Assembly (NCBI GenBank): GCA_963798745.1
Contig: CAWCUF010000009.1
Coordinates: forward strand, 1 to 64,000
DNA length: 64,000 bases
Source: Prado023 sp963798745
Lineage (GTDB): Bacteria > Actinomycetota > Actinomycetes > S36-B12 > CAIYMF01
Direction of reading: 5' to 3'
Below the pieces are notes generated by a model. That model ran no database searches. It was not told the DNA's origin and saw nothing but the letters and a program-made list of their open reading frames with translations. Positions 32,811-43,000 of the stretch are shown here, piece after piece (the stretch's first letter is position 1; every line of letters starts with the position of its first letter). Both the position numbers and the translations under genes were made by a program.

Positions 32811-33978
32811 TGGCGGCCGCCTCCAGCGTGACGTAGTGCGCCTGTGCTTCGGAGCGGAGCCTGCGGATGACGGAGGTGAGGTGGCCGATCTCCACGACCC
32901 CCACATAGCGTCGGCGCCAGTCCACGACGCAGGCCATCCCGGTGGAGGACTTGAGCATCTCCTCGAGCGTGTCGTGAAGTGTGGCGTTCTGCTCCACCTC
33001 GCTGCGTACCTGCTGACCGCGGAACTTCAGGTCGCTGGCCGTGTCGACCTTGTCCAGGTCTGCCTCGCGCAGCCAGCGCAGCGGCCGCCCCTGCTCGTCG
33101 AGGAGCAGGATCCATTCGCGCCCGGATCCGGCCAGCGCCTCGCGGCCGACGGCCAGCGGATCGTGGACGGTCAATGTCGGGTAGGGCTCCAGGTCGAGGT
33201 CCTCGACCCGCTCGAAGTGCAGGCCCTTCAGCGTCGATCCGGAGCCGATGAAGTCGTCCACGAAGTCATCGGCCGGCAGGGCCAGGATGCGCTCCGGGGT
33301 GTCGATCTGGCGCACGGTGCTGCGCTCGCCGAGGATCGCGATCCGATCGCCCATCTTGATGGCCTCGTCGATGTCATGGGTGACGAACACGATGGTCTTG
33401 CGCAGCTCGGACTGCAGGCGCAGGAACTCGTTCTGCAGGCGATCGCGGGTGATGGGATCGATGGCACCGAACGGCTCGTCCATCAGCATGACGTCGGGAT
33501 CGGCGCCCAGCGCACGGGCCACGCCCACGCGTTGAGCCTGCCCGCCGGAGAGCTCCTTGGGGTACCGGTCGCGGTACAGGGCCGGGTCCAGGCCCACGAG
33601 ATCCAGGAGCTCGTCGACCCGAGCGTGGATCCTCGCCTTGTCCCAGCCCTCCATCTTGGGCACCGTGGCGATGTTCTGCGCGATGGTCTGGTGCGGGAAC
33701 AACCCGATCTGCTGGATCACGTAGCCGATCCGGCGGCGCAGCTTGTCGGGATCGACGTCGGTCACGTCCTCGCCGCCGAAGATGATGCTGCCCCCCGACG
33801 GTTCGATCATGCGATTGATCAACCGCAGTGTCGTGCTCTTGCCGCACCCGGAGGGTCCGACCAGGACGAGGATCTCGCCCTCGTTGATGTCCATCGTCAG
33901 CTCCTCCACGGCAGGAGTGGCCGAACCCGGGTAGACCTTGGTCACGCGTTCGAGGTGGATCATGGGTTGGACGGCCAT
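32803..33978 (-). CDS. OpuC-type ABC transporter ATP-binding protein with CBS tail
   Basis: ATG at 33978, 391 residues. ABC motifs: Walker A GPSGCGKST, signature LSGGQ, Walker B VMLMDEP and switch VTHD. FGAIDPITRDRLQ is typical of the OpuCA/ProV group. Residues about 260-391 form a CBS-type regulatory tail (LTVHDPLAVGREALAGSGRE, GMACVVDWRRRYVGVV), which senses ionic strength or nucleotides in OpuA homologues. Sits between the two permease genes on one transcript. Confidence 0.95.
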   Translation of the reverse strand: MAVQPMIHLERVTKVYPGSATPAVEELTMDINEGEILVLVGPSGCGKSTTLRLINRMIEPSGGSIIFGGEDVTDVDPDKLRRRIGYVIQQIGLFPHQTIAQNIATVPKMEGWDKARIHARVDELLDLVGLDPALYRDRYPKELSGGQAQRVGVARALGADPDVMLMDEPFGAIDPITRDRLQNEFLRLQSELRKTIVFVTHDIDEAIKMGDRIAILGERSTVRQIDTPERILALPADDFVDDFIGSGSTLKGLHFERVEDLDLEPYPTLTVHDPLAVGREALAGSGREWILLLDEQGRPLRWLREADLDKVDTASDLKFRGQQVRSEVEQNATLHDTLEEMLKSSTGMACVVDWRRRYVGVVEIGHLTSVIRRLRSEAQAHYVTLEAAANE

Positions 33979-33989
33979 GGGATCTCCTT

Positions 33990-34649
33990 CTAGTTGCGCA
34001 GGCCGGGGGACGTCGTCAACCGCTGGATCACTGCGAACACCAGGTCGAGCAGCAGGCCGAGCATGACGATGAACACGGTGCCGACCCACACGGACTCGGC
34101 GGCGCCGGGCAGCCCCAGTCGGGTCAGGCCGCCCTGGATGAACTCCCCGAGCCCGTCACCGCCCACGAGGACGGTGATGGCCGCGATGCCGACAACCATG
34201 AGGCTGGACACCCGGACCCCGGCCATGATGACCGGCCACGCCAACGGCAGCTTGATGCGCACGAGCTGCTGGGTGGTGCCCATGCCCATGCCTCGAGCGG
34301 ACTCCACGACGGCCGGGTCCACCTCGCCCAGGCCAGTGACCGTGTTGCGCAGGATCGGCAGGATCGCGTACAGGAACAGTGCCGCCATGGCAGGTGCGTT
34401 GCCGATCCCGAGGATCGGGATGAACACCGCGAACAGGGCGAGCGAGGGGATGGTCAGGAAGATCCCGGCAATGCTGAGCGTGATGGCCCGTGCCGAAGGG
34501 TGGCGTTGGACTACGATCCCGAGCGCGACGGAGAAGACCGTCGCCGCGGCGATGACCACGAGCACGATCTGCATGTGCGCCCAGAGGGCTTCGAGGATGT
34601 CGTCGTAGTTCTTGATCACGTAGTTGAACCAACTCGTGAGCCCCTCCAT
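33990..34649 (-). CDS. OpuC-type ABC transporter permease, first gene of operon
   Basis: ATG at 34649 has GGAGG 8 nt upstream; the frame is open further but unsupported. The 219-residue permease has about five or six helices and the loop DPAVVESARGMGMGTTQQLV after LYAILPILRNTVTGLGEV. It ends 11 nt before the ATPase start. Pairs with the permease at 31974. Confidence 0.93.
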   Translation of the reverse strand: MEGLTSWFNYVIKNYDDILEALWAHMQIVLVVIAAATVFSVALGIVVQRHPSARAITLSIAGIFLTIPSLALFAVFIPILGIGNAPAMAALFLYAILPILRNTVTGLGEVDPAVVESARGMGMGTTQQLVRIKLPLAWPVIMAGVRVSSLMVVGIAAITVLVGGDGLGEFIQGGLTRLGLPGAAESVWVGTVFIVMLGLLLDLVFAVIQRLTTSPGLRN

Positions 34650-35111
34650 GAGCTGCCCTCCAGGCGCCCGCACTGGATCGGGCACGGCAATGTGGTCGTC
34701 CGAGACGGAGCGACGTGTGCCTTCGACAGTAGGCGACGACCCGGGACCTGTCAGGTTCGATCCGATACTGCGACACAACGGCGACAACGACTGCCGGGGA
34801 GTCTGGCGTGCTCAGCGCGTGCTCAGCGCGATGGCCGATGGACCCGGTTCGAGGGAACAATGGCCGGCATGGCGTCAGTTCTGCGCCCCGCGTGCGACGG
34901 TCAACCGGGCGAACCGATCTTCACCTCCTACCGCTGAGCGTGCCACGGGCGCGGCCCACCCTCACCTCCTGCTCGGACATGGACAGGTCCCTCCGGCATC
35001 CCGTCCGCCGCCGTTCGGCTCGACACTGGCCGACGACCAGGGGTCTCAACACCCATTGCGCGGTCGAAGCGTCGCGACGGTCCACGGCGGGCGGTGCCTG
35101 CCCGGCGTCGG
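34650..35111. other. 462-bp stretch upstream of the ABC operon
   Basis: Carries the operon promoter at its left side. A 19-codon minus-strand ORF (34982-34923, MSEQEVRVGRARGTLSGRR) has GGAGGG upstream but no relatives are recognised. A direct GTGCTCAGCGC repeat occurs near 34806-34831. Otherwise nothing is seen. Confidence 0.4.
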
Positions 35112-35288
35112 TCAGTCGCTGCGATCGCGACCCGCGACGTGGGCCAGCACGTCTGGGTCCGAGGTGCGCAACCGGCCCATCACCTCGTCGGCGGCACACG
35201 TCAGCAGGTCGATGTCCACGCTGGTCGCCGTTCTCGACGTGACGCGCCACACCGCCCCGGAGTCCTCCCAGCGGCGCAGGACCGCCAC
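35112..35288 (-). CDS. Small conserved actinobacterial protein, 58 residues
   Basis: GTG at 35288 has GGAGG 5 nt upstream and lies 38 nt after the hemerythrin stop, so it is probably co-transcribed. The protein reads MAVLRRWEDSGAVWRVTSRT, then VDIDLLTCAADEVMGRL and ends in charged residues. The opening RRWEDxGAxWRVxSR pattern is one I associate with short actinobacterial proteins of unknown role. No catalytic residues are visible. Confidence 0.65.
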   Translation of the reverse strand: MAVLRRWEDSGAVWRVTSRTATSVDIDLLTCAADEVMGRLRTSDPDVLAHVAGRDRSD

Positions 35289-35326
35289 GGGATCCTCCGG
35301 CGGGTGGGTTGCCTCAGCCGGGGTGG

Positions 35327-35761
35327 TCAGGGCAGGTCCACAAGTGCTTGTGCCCGGTCCCAGGCGTCGTCGTCCAGGGCGATGGCGGCCGCGGGGAACA
35401 GGCCGTTCTCCTCCTTGTTGATGTGCTCGCGGAGCAGGTTGTAGAAGCGGTGCAGTGCGTCGAGATCGCCAGTGCCCAGTGCCGCCAGTTGCTCGTCGAG
35501 GTCGCGATGCTCGGTGCACAGCTGATCGACGTGGTCACTGAACTCGGCGTCCTGGGCCATCTCGGCGAACAGGGTCCGCTCCTCGTCGCGGGTGTGTGGA
35601 CCCAACAGGTTCGCGAGGGCGACGGCTGCCGCAGCAGCCTGTACCTGAGCGCCGGACTCGATCGACTCCCGGAGCTCACCGGCGGCATTGACGATGTCCT
35701 CGTGCTCGGCGGTGAACCGGGCTATCACGGTGAAGGATCTGCATCCGCAGTAATCACACAC
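35327..35761 (-). CDS. Hemerythrin (HHE-domain) protein
   Basis: A 144-residue helical protein starting from GTG at 35761 with AGGAG upstream. The di-iron ligands of the HHE fold are visible: FTAEHEDIV, GPHTRDEERTLFAE, CTEHRDLDEQL and LREHINKEENGLFP. An N-terminal CDYCGC adds a possible metal or redox site. Hemerythrins bind O2 or NO. Placed 105 nt downstream of nirK on the same strand, it fits handling of the NO produced by nitrite reduction. Confidence 0.9.
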   Translation of the reverse strand: MCDYCGCRSFTVIARFTAEHEDIVNAAGELRESIESGAQVQAAAAAVALANLLGPHTRDEERTLFAEMAQDAEFSDHVDQLCTEHRDLDEQLAALGTGDLDALHRFYNLLREHINKEENGLFPAAAIALDDDAWDRAQALVDLP

Positions 35762-35866
35762 TCTGGGATCTCCTGTCGAAGGTGAGGGCCTCAGGCCTGC
35801 TCGAGATCTCGGGCCGACCTACTCGCGGGGGCACGTTCGCGCGTCTGTCCGGGACGCGACTGCCGA

Positions 35867-38560
35867 TCATCCGGTGACCTCGATGACCCCGTGCGCGCCC
35901 CGTTCGGCATCGACCATCACATGGGAGACGAACGGGTAGTGCCCAGCCTCGGGGAAGGTGAGCTCGACGAAGCCACCCTGGGCGACCTGCAGGCCGAGCG
36001 CCTGGCCGGCACCGGGCCCCGGGCGCAGCAGGTAGCTGCCCTCGGAGTAGACGGTGTCGAACTGGCCGCCGACGACGTGGAACGACGTGGCCCGGTTCGG
36101 CCCGATCGCCAGGACCCAGACGCGCACGCGCTGGCCGACCCGGGCGGTCAGGGGCCGGTGGTCGTACTGGTTGGCGTAGCCGTTGAACACGACCAGGTCA
36201 GGGCGTTCGGCCAGCATCTTGTCCGCATCGACTGGACCACCCGGATCGCCGAGGTAGAGCTCGGACTGCAGGAGCACGTATTCATGATCGACCGGCTCGA
36301 GGTCGGGCGGGTCGATGATCACCGCACCGAACATGCCGTTGGCGATGTGCACCGACATGGGCATCGTGGAGCAGTGGTACATCCAGATCCCGGCATGGTC
36401 GGCGGTGAAGGTGTAGTTCAAGGTCTCCCCTGGCGGGATGGTGCGCATGACCTCGTCGGGTGCCACCTGGCCGGCGTGGAAGTCGATCGAGTGCCCCATC
36501 GTCGTGTCGTTGCGCAGGGTGATCTCGAAGATGTCGCCGATCCGACCGTGCAGGGTCGGCCCGGGCACGGTGCCGTTGTAGGTCCACATCAGTTGGCCGA
36601 CCCCGGGTGCCACCTCGCGGAGGATCTCCCGGGCGGTCAGGGCCAGCGTGTGGACGGTGCCCTCGGGTACCGGGCCCAGCTCGGCCGGGTGGGCGAAACC
36701 GGAATCGGGCGAGCGGCCCAGGTCGATCAGTCCGGCGGCCCCAGCGCCAGCCGAGCCGACAGCGGGGTCGGTGCCCTTGCCCATGTCCATGCCCGCCTGC
36801 GGCGAACCGGAGGGTGCGGGATCAGCCTCGCCGGAGGCTGGCGGGTCGCCGATGACGACCACCTGCAGGGCCATGCCCATCTGCCGGTGGCCGGGCACCG
36901 AGCACCAGCCCGTCAAGTCGCTGGTGATCACGCCGGCGTCGATGCGTCCGGTCGAACCGGGGGCCAACAGTGCGGTGCGCGCACCGGACTCGAGGACCAG
37001 GTCGTGGCTGGTCGTGGGATCGGGGTTGCGGACGGTGATGACCAGGTTGTTGCCCGCCGGCACCTCGATGCGGGCTGGGGTGAAGCGCATGCCCTGCGCC
37101 ACCACGGTCACCGCCGTGGTCTGTCCGGTGGAGGCCACCGCGGCGGTGCCCCCGGGGTGCCCGGAACTCGGCGACGGGCTCGGACCCGCGGCGACTCCGA
37201 CGGCCACGGCCAGGGCAACCACAGCCAGACCGACCATCGCCGATGCCCGGCTCCGCTCACCCGACGAGCTGGGCGGATCCGCCGCCCGGGTGCGGACCGG
37301 ACGCTCCGCGCCGTCGCGGTGCGAGTCGGCCAGGGCAGCCCGGGCCCTGCGGGCGACCCGGCTGGTGTCGAGCACCAGGAGCACGAAGCCAGCCAGCCCG
37401 GCGACGACCAGGGCCCAGCCCAGCCAGGTGACCAGGGGCGGGGTGGGCAGCAGCGCCAGGAGGAGTCCGCCGTTGACCAGCACGATCCGCACCGGCCCGG
37501 CCCGACGCATCGAGGCGTTGGTCCGGCGGGCCACGCTCGGCCCACCGCCGAGGGCCACCGGCAGCAGGTAGGACAGGGCGCCGACCAGCATCTGCGCGGC
37601 GAAACCGGCGGCCACCGCAGGCGTGACCCAGGCGAGCCGGTCGTGCGCGTGGCTCCAGCTGCTGGCACTGGCCAGGTCGACAGTCAGGAAGACGACGATC
37701 AGCACGAACCACGACACACCGGCCAGCAGTGACCAGGTGGCCACGTCGGCGGCGGGCTTGGCGCGCAGGGTCCGGGCGAACGGAGCGGCGAGCACCCAGA
37801 TCCCGGCCAGGTAGCCGACCAGCCCGGCAGCCGCGCCGAACCGCACACCCGCCAGGACCATCACGACACTGAGCAGCACCCCACCGGCCAGCAGGGGCAG
37901 GGCGCGGGTCGCGGCGCGCTCGGCGCCCTCCACCATCCGGGTGCGCAGCATGGTGGGCCACAGCGTGACGATCGTGCCCGCCACGGTGATGCCCAACCAG
38001 CCCAGGACGTTGGTGACCACGTGGGCCACCAACAGCCGGCCCGAGTCCTGGGAACTGGTACCGGTGATCATCAGGGTGCCCAGCAACGCCCCGATCGGTA
38101 GCAGCACGGCCGCCGTCACGTAGTAGCGCACGATCATGGCGAACCGCGCGCTCAGGGCCCCGCGCAGCTGCCGGTACAGCGAACCGGCGTGCCAGGCAGC
38201 CGCGGCCGCCACCGCACTGGCTCCGACCAGAACCAGGGGCCCTCGGGCGACCAGGACCCCGGTCACCACCAGCAGCGCACCGCTGTTGAACAGGGCCAGG
38301 CGGACGGTCTGGCGCCGGGCGGCGCCGGGGACGGACGGCGTGTGCAGCAGCGTGTCGGCGAAGTACTGGCTCCACACGAGGATCGAGTGGCTTGCTGCCC
38401 CGAGGACGACCAGGTGGATGACCAACCAGCGGGGAGCGGGCAGGGTGCCGTGCAGCACGGTGGCGATCCCGGCAGCGAGCAGCCAACCGATCGCCGGTAG
38501 GTCGCGCAGTGGGGAGAAGCCGCGTCCGCGGGATGCGGACGTGGGCCTGGGCCCGGTCAT
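35867..38560 (-). CDS. nirK: Copper nitrite reductase fused to membrane and cupredoxin domains
   Basis: 897 residues against about 360 for ordinary NirK. Residues 1-420 have about 11 hydrophobic helices with membrane His residues. Residues about 470-570 form a plastocyanin-like cupredoxin with its own type-1 copper set (TSHDL, WCSVPGHRQMGM). Residues 610-897 are NirK proper: type-2 and proton-relay HSIDFHAG (near 690), type-1 MYHCSTMPMSVHIANGM (near 730), FHVVGGQF (near 825) and the final VSHVMVD (near 881). Reduces nitrite to NO outside the membrane; the cupredoxin and helices could deliver electrons. First gene before hemerythrin; ATGA overlap with a 28-codon leader ORF. Confidence 0.93.
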   Translation of the reverse strand: MTGPRPTSASRGRGFSPLRDLPAIGWLLAAGIATVLHGTLPAPRWLVIHLVVLGAASHSILVWSQYFADTLLHTPSVPGAARRQTVRLALFNSGALLVVTGVLVARGPLVLVGASAVAAAAAWHAGSLYRQLRGALSARFAMIVRYYVTAAVLLPIGALLGTLMITGTSSQDSGRLLVAHVVTNVLGWLGITVAGTIVTLWPTMLRTRMVEGAERAATRALPLLAGGVLLSVVMVLAGVRFGAAAGLVGYLAGIWVLAAPFARTLRAKPAADVATWSLLAGVSWFVLIVVFLTVDLASASSWSHAHDRLAWVTPAVAAGFAAQMLVGALSYLLPVALGGGPSVARRTNASMRRAGPVRIVLVNGGLLLALLPTPPLVTWLGWALVVAGLAGFVLLVLDTSRVARRARAALADSHRDGAERPVRTRAADPPSSSGERSRASAMVGLAVVALAVAVGVAAGPSPSPSSGHPGGTAAVASTGQTTAVTVVAQGMRFTPARIEVPAGNNLVITVRNPDPTTSHDLVLESGARTALLAPGSTGRIDAGVITSDLTGWCSVPGHRQMGMALQVVVIGDPPASGEADPAPSGSPQAGMDMGKGTDPAVGSAGAGAAGLIDLGRSPDSGFAHPAELGPVPEGTVHTLALTAREILREVAPGVGQLMWTYNGTVPGPTLHGRIGDIFEITLRNDTTMGHSIDFHAGQVAPDEVMRTIPPGETLNYTFTADHAGIWMYHCSTMPMSVHIANGMFGAVIIDPPDLEPVDHEYVLLQSELYLGDPGGPVDADKMLAERPDLVVFNGYANQYDHRPLTARVGQRVRVWVLAIGPNRATSFHVVGGQFDTVYSEGSYLLRPGPGAGQALGLQVAQGGFVELTFPEAGHYPFVSHVMVDAERGAHGVIEVTG

Positions 38561-38643
38561 CGCCGCCCCCCTGCCCGGGCCCCCGACCAGAGCGCGACCG
38601 CCAGGGTCTGGTCTGAGGTCAGGTCAGGGGTGACAGGAGGCAT
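38557..38643 (-). CDS. Short leader ORF coupled to nirK, 28 residues
   Basis: ATG at 38643 follows AGAGGTG with good spacing, while nirK itself has no clear ribosome binding site. The peptide MPPVTPDLTSDQTLAVALWS ends GARAGGRR, and its TGA overlaps the nirK ATG as ATGA. That geometry suggests translational coupling: ribosomes finishing the leader re-initiate on nirK. No homologue recognised. Confidence 0.5.
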   Translation of the reverse strand: MPPVTPDLTSDQTLAVALWSGARAGGRR

Positions 38644-38648
38644 GGAAT

Positions 38649-39429
38649 TCACCTCTGCGGGGCGGTGCCGTGTGGCGTCATGGTCAGCACGCAGGCCCCC
38701 GGCTGGGCGAAGGGCGTCAGCACGACGCGTGTCGTGCTGTCCGACCACTGCTCCAGGGCGCCCTCGACGAGGCCCTGATGGATGCTGCACACGATGTCGG
38801 GGTAGCGCTCGGCGACGGCCAGCAGCGGACACCGGGTCAGCCGGACCACGGTGGCTGCCGGCCCGGTCTGCGGGGCGAACCGCAGCTCGTCGAGCAGCGC
38901 GACGGTTGCCTGGCGCACGGCCAGGGAACCACCACCAGCAGCAGCCGCACCGCCGCCGCCGCCCACCACCACCACCGCTGCTGGCGGTCGGAGGTGTCCC
39001 GCGGGCAGCGAGCTCGGCACCCCAGGTTCGTCCAGCCCTCGTCGCGTCCCGGACGGGATCCGCACTGTGCTCGTGCATAGCCGCAGCGAGGGTGGCGGCC
39101 AGGCCTTCGTATTCTGCAACGCGCGGATCGGCACTGCTCGGGAGGGCGCGGTACTGCCACGCGGGGCGACCCCTGCCGACCGGGATCGACCTGGACCGAG
39201 CGACCAGGCCCTGGGCCTCGAGAGCAGCCAGATGCTCACGCACCGTGTTGGGGTGCAGTGCGCTCAGGGTGCTCAGCGCCGACAAGGCAATCGGCTCCTG
39301 CTGGCTCGAGACAGTGCGCAGCACCGATGCCTGCGCCGCCGTGAGCCGTCCGTCCCCGGACGCAGGGTGGCTCGCGTGTTCCGGTCCGTACCTGGGCGCC
39401 TGCACGGGCGGGACGGAAGTATTTTCCAC
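38649..39429 (-). pseudogene. SufR-like Fe-S winged-helix regulator with a frameshift in a glycine run
   Basis: From GTG at 39429 (TACACT 6 nt upstream, leaderless) the frame encodes a winged helix: LTAAQASVLRTVSSQQEPIA, LSALHPNTVREHLAALEAQG, RGRPAWQYRAL. At 38962-38964 a GGG interrupts an otherwise perfect GGT/GGC glycine repeat and shifts the frame. The other frame continues SLAVRQATVALLDELRF, RCPLLAVAERYPDIVCSIHQ, GLVEGALEQW to TGA at 38651-38649. The CP...C..H pattern is the [Fe-S]-binding set of SufR-type regulators. Removing one G restores about 259 residues. Could be sequencing error, slippage variation or true loss. Likely regulator of nirK. Confidence 0.7.
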
Positions 39430-40036
39430 GGCTCGAGTGTAGGTTATTCGCACAGCATTCCGCTACCGCCGGTGCAGCCCGCCAGGGAATGCGGCTACTT
39501 CGGGATCTTGCCGAAGCAGCCCTGGGGACCGGCCAGCCCTGCCCGAGAATCTGTTCGCCCACCGGCATGACGATCCGCGGCCCGCGGCACACCTACCGGG
39601 GGGATGCCCGTGTCGCTGCTGCTGACCGATCTGGTGGGCCAACCGCCGCGCCATTCAGAACCTTGCCGCCCTTGTGGTCGTCAATCACCCGATGAACCAG
39701 CCCGGAAGCCAACCTCGCCGCGCATGTGGTCGTCGCGCGGGAGCTGGGCGTGGGTTCCAGCGACCAACAACCCGGCGAGGTTCGCCAGGTGGCGGAGTTC
39801 CGTGGCTGCTAGCGACCACATCGACGGCAAGGTGTGTCTTGATGCACCTCAAAGGAACCTCAGGAGCCCGATGGCTGCTCCCAGCGCTGAGATCTCGCGG
39901 ACCGGTGGCGCGAACAAGGGCCGTCCCGGCGAGCGGTGCATGTCCGTGCCGATCATCTTCACCATGAGGGCCAGCGAGTGGATGGTGTCGGTGTCCGCGC
40001 CCTCCTGGCCGCCGGCTGCGAGAAGCGCAGTGCGGG
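39430..40036. other. 607-bp stretch between nirK regulator and the giant-gene module
   Basis: The left end holds the regulator promoter. Plus-strand segments around 39690-39830 (such as AHVVVARELGVGSSDQQ) have some protein character, but stops and frame changes interrupt them and no family is recognised. No terminator with a T tract is seen after the module's last gene. Confidence 0.4.
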
Positions 40037-43000
40037 TCAGGGGGAGCCGGGCACCTCCGCGGCCAGTTCCGCCTGCGCTGCCACTGCCAGGCCGGCGAGC
40101 CAGCCCATCGCGTCGAAGCTCGACGTGGGTGACCCGTCGGGATTCCATACCTGCACATCCAGATCGCTGGGCATCGGGTCGGGTGCGGTCAGGGTCGCTG
40201 GGCTCAGCCGCAGCCCGCCACCACGCTCGGAGAGCAGGCGTACGGCGCGCACGAGTTCGCCCGGATCCTCGGGCAGCAGCTCGGGCGGCAGCCCGAGCCG
40301 GCCGGCCACAAGTGCGCGGCGGAAGGCCACGACCTCGGCCGGGCGGCCAGCGGTGAGTCGCTCGTCGAAGACGGCGACCGCCAGGGAGGCGTCGAAGCTC
40401 AACCCGCGGCGCCAGAGGTGGGTGCCACCGGTCAATGCCCACGCATCGTCGACCAGCACGCTCGTGGCGTCCAGGTGCAGGGACCGCCCAGGTCCGGTCG
40501 ACGGGTTGAACACCGCCAGGCGCTCCCCGGCGGCGGCCCTGAGGGCGGCCAACGCCGAGAGCACGCCCTTGTCGCGGACGCGCTGCAGCTTGGCCGGGGC
40601 ACCCGGCGCAATCTCCGTGGGCAGGCAGATCAGGATGCGCAGCACCGGGTTTGCGCCCGCCCGATCGACCAGTGTCTGCCAGACGCCCAGCTCCGCGTCG
40701 TCGGCGCCGAGGGCCAGTCCGTCGAGCGCTGGGGTCTCGATGTAGACGAAGTCCTGGGCGCGGTCGAACGCCGCGGCCAACGCGGTGGCGGCCTCCCGGT
40801 AGCCGCGCGCCGCACCGAGAAGCCTTCGGTCGATCGCGCGGAGCATGCTGGTCGCGGCGGCGTCCGCACCCGCCGGGATGGTGATGCCCTGCCCTGTCAA
40901 CCAGGTGCGCACAGCGTCGATCGGACCGTCGAACGGGAAGGCGTCCAGCCCGACCGCACCCAACGCCGCGGTGAGACCCGGCTCGGCCTCGACCCCGAAA
41001 CCGACTGTGCGCAGGGTCGCCGCCCAGGATCCCGGTACCGTCGGGGCGCCCGGTGCGGCCAGCGGGGTCGACGCGTCGGCGGCCAACTCGACGGTGGTGC
41101 CGGCCACCCGCTCGCGCAGGATCTCAGCCACGCCGACCACGGCCGGTCCACGCAGCCGGGCGCCGGCACCGTGCCGCTCGTCGTCCGCGGGCGCCCCGGG
41201 GTGTCCGCTCTGGTGCGGCAGCAGCTCGTGGTGCGCTCCCAGGGGGCGCACGCCGGCGACGAGTCCGTCGGCCACCGTGGCGGACAGCACTGACGCGGCC
41301 ACCTCGTCGCGGGCCTGGGTCGGCAGCGGGGACCCGACCTGGACCAGCCGCTCGAGCCCGGTGCGCAGGATCTCGGTGACCGTCGCGGTTCCGGCCAGGG
41401 CGGCGGCGTCCTGGCCACCGCGCCACCCCCGCCACGCCGGTTCGGTGAGCTGGACGACGTCGCCGGACGCCAGTCCTGCGGCCACCGTGGCCGCGTTCCA
41501 GTGCCCGGGCTCGATGCTGGTCGGGTCGACCAGCGCCGGCGGGGTGGCCAGGGCCACCAACGTGGACCCGGAGGACAACGATCCGGCGGGGATAGCGCCG
41601 GTGAACGACTGCCCGGTCTCACAGGCCACGACCGTGTCGGTGACGCCCGACAGCACCGGCATGATGCCCCCGACCGGCGCCGGGCGCTCCAGGCGGACCT
41701 CCTGGTAGCGCGTCGCGCTGACCGCGGTGACGACCATGACGTCCAGGCCCATGCTGTTGCCCGGCGCCACCGCCCCGTCGGCCAGTCGGACCACGGCCCG
41801 GACCGTCCCGGTCGCGTCGACCAGGCAGCCGCCACCGGCGCCCCGCTCGTGCCGGCCGGTGGTGGAGTCGAAGTACTGCGGCCACACCCGGACCCACGCG
41901 CCAGCCAGCTCCGGGTCGAACGTGGTCTGCACCAGGACGCGCTGCCCCACGACCGTTCCGGCGTCCTGGGTGCCCCCGCCGGTCAGCGCGGTCATCGTCA
42001 CCGGATTCGGCAGGAGGGCGGGGGCCGCGACGTCGGGCAGGGTGGGGGCGGTCAGGGCGCCGGCGGCATGGTCGAGCACCGGGGCCACGAGCGTGGCGTC
42101 GCCCGCGCCGAGCACCGCGACCAGGCCGGCCATCGCCTCGTCGGTCGTCGGCAGTAGCACGGACTGGTCGGCTGCGACGGTGGCGCGCTCGACGAGTGTC
42201 CGCGTCGCGGCCCGCTGCTGGTCGGCGGCCCGCCGCGTCGCGTCGGTGCCTGCCCCGGACGCAGGTACCCGTGGTTGACCGAGCAGGTGGCCCTCGACGT
42301 CGACCAACGCCACCCGGACGAAGTCGCGGGTGACCGAGCCGACCGGACCGCCGGCCCAGAGGTTCACCGCCGCCCCGTAGTTGCCAGCCGGAAGCGCAGC
42401 GACCAGCGGCCGGGGTGCGTCGTCGGCCGACCCGCCGGTCAGGGCGAACCCGGCTGCGGCCGAGGCGCTGCCCCGCACGCGCACCGGTCCGGCGCCGTCG
42501 AGGTTCGTGACACTGAGTCGGCTCAGGGCCGCCTCGGAGGCCGGGGCATCGTCGGGGCCGACCAGCTGCACGGTGAGCTGCGCGGCGACCGTCGCGGTGC
42601 GCGCAGCCACCCCGGGCGCGCGCAGGTTGGTGAACGAGGTGGCCAGCCGCTGCCACCAGTCAGCCACGGCACCGGGGTCGATCGACCGTCCGCGGGCATC
42701 GAAGGCGAACATCCGCACCGCCGCCGATGCGGGGAACTGGAGCAGCTTCTCGCTGGCGCCCTGGAACACGCCCGGGCGCTTGAAGTCGGTCATGGGTTCG
42801 GTGGCGGTGCCCAGGGCCCCACCCTCGAGGGTGAGTCCGACGTGCGCAGCCTGCTCGGCGGGGGAGCCGGCCGGGATCGAGGGGTGCAGCCGGGGCTCGA
42901 GCGCGGTGAGCGTGGCCGGTCCCTCGGGCAGCTCGAGTGCGAGGAACCGGACCGGGGCCCGGGTCGCCAGCCCCGCGACCGGGGCGCTGCCATCAGCCGG

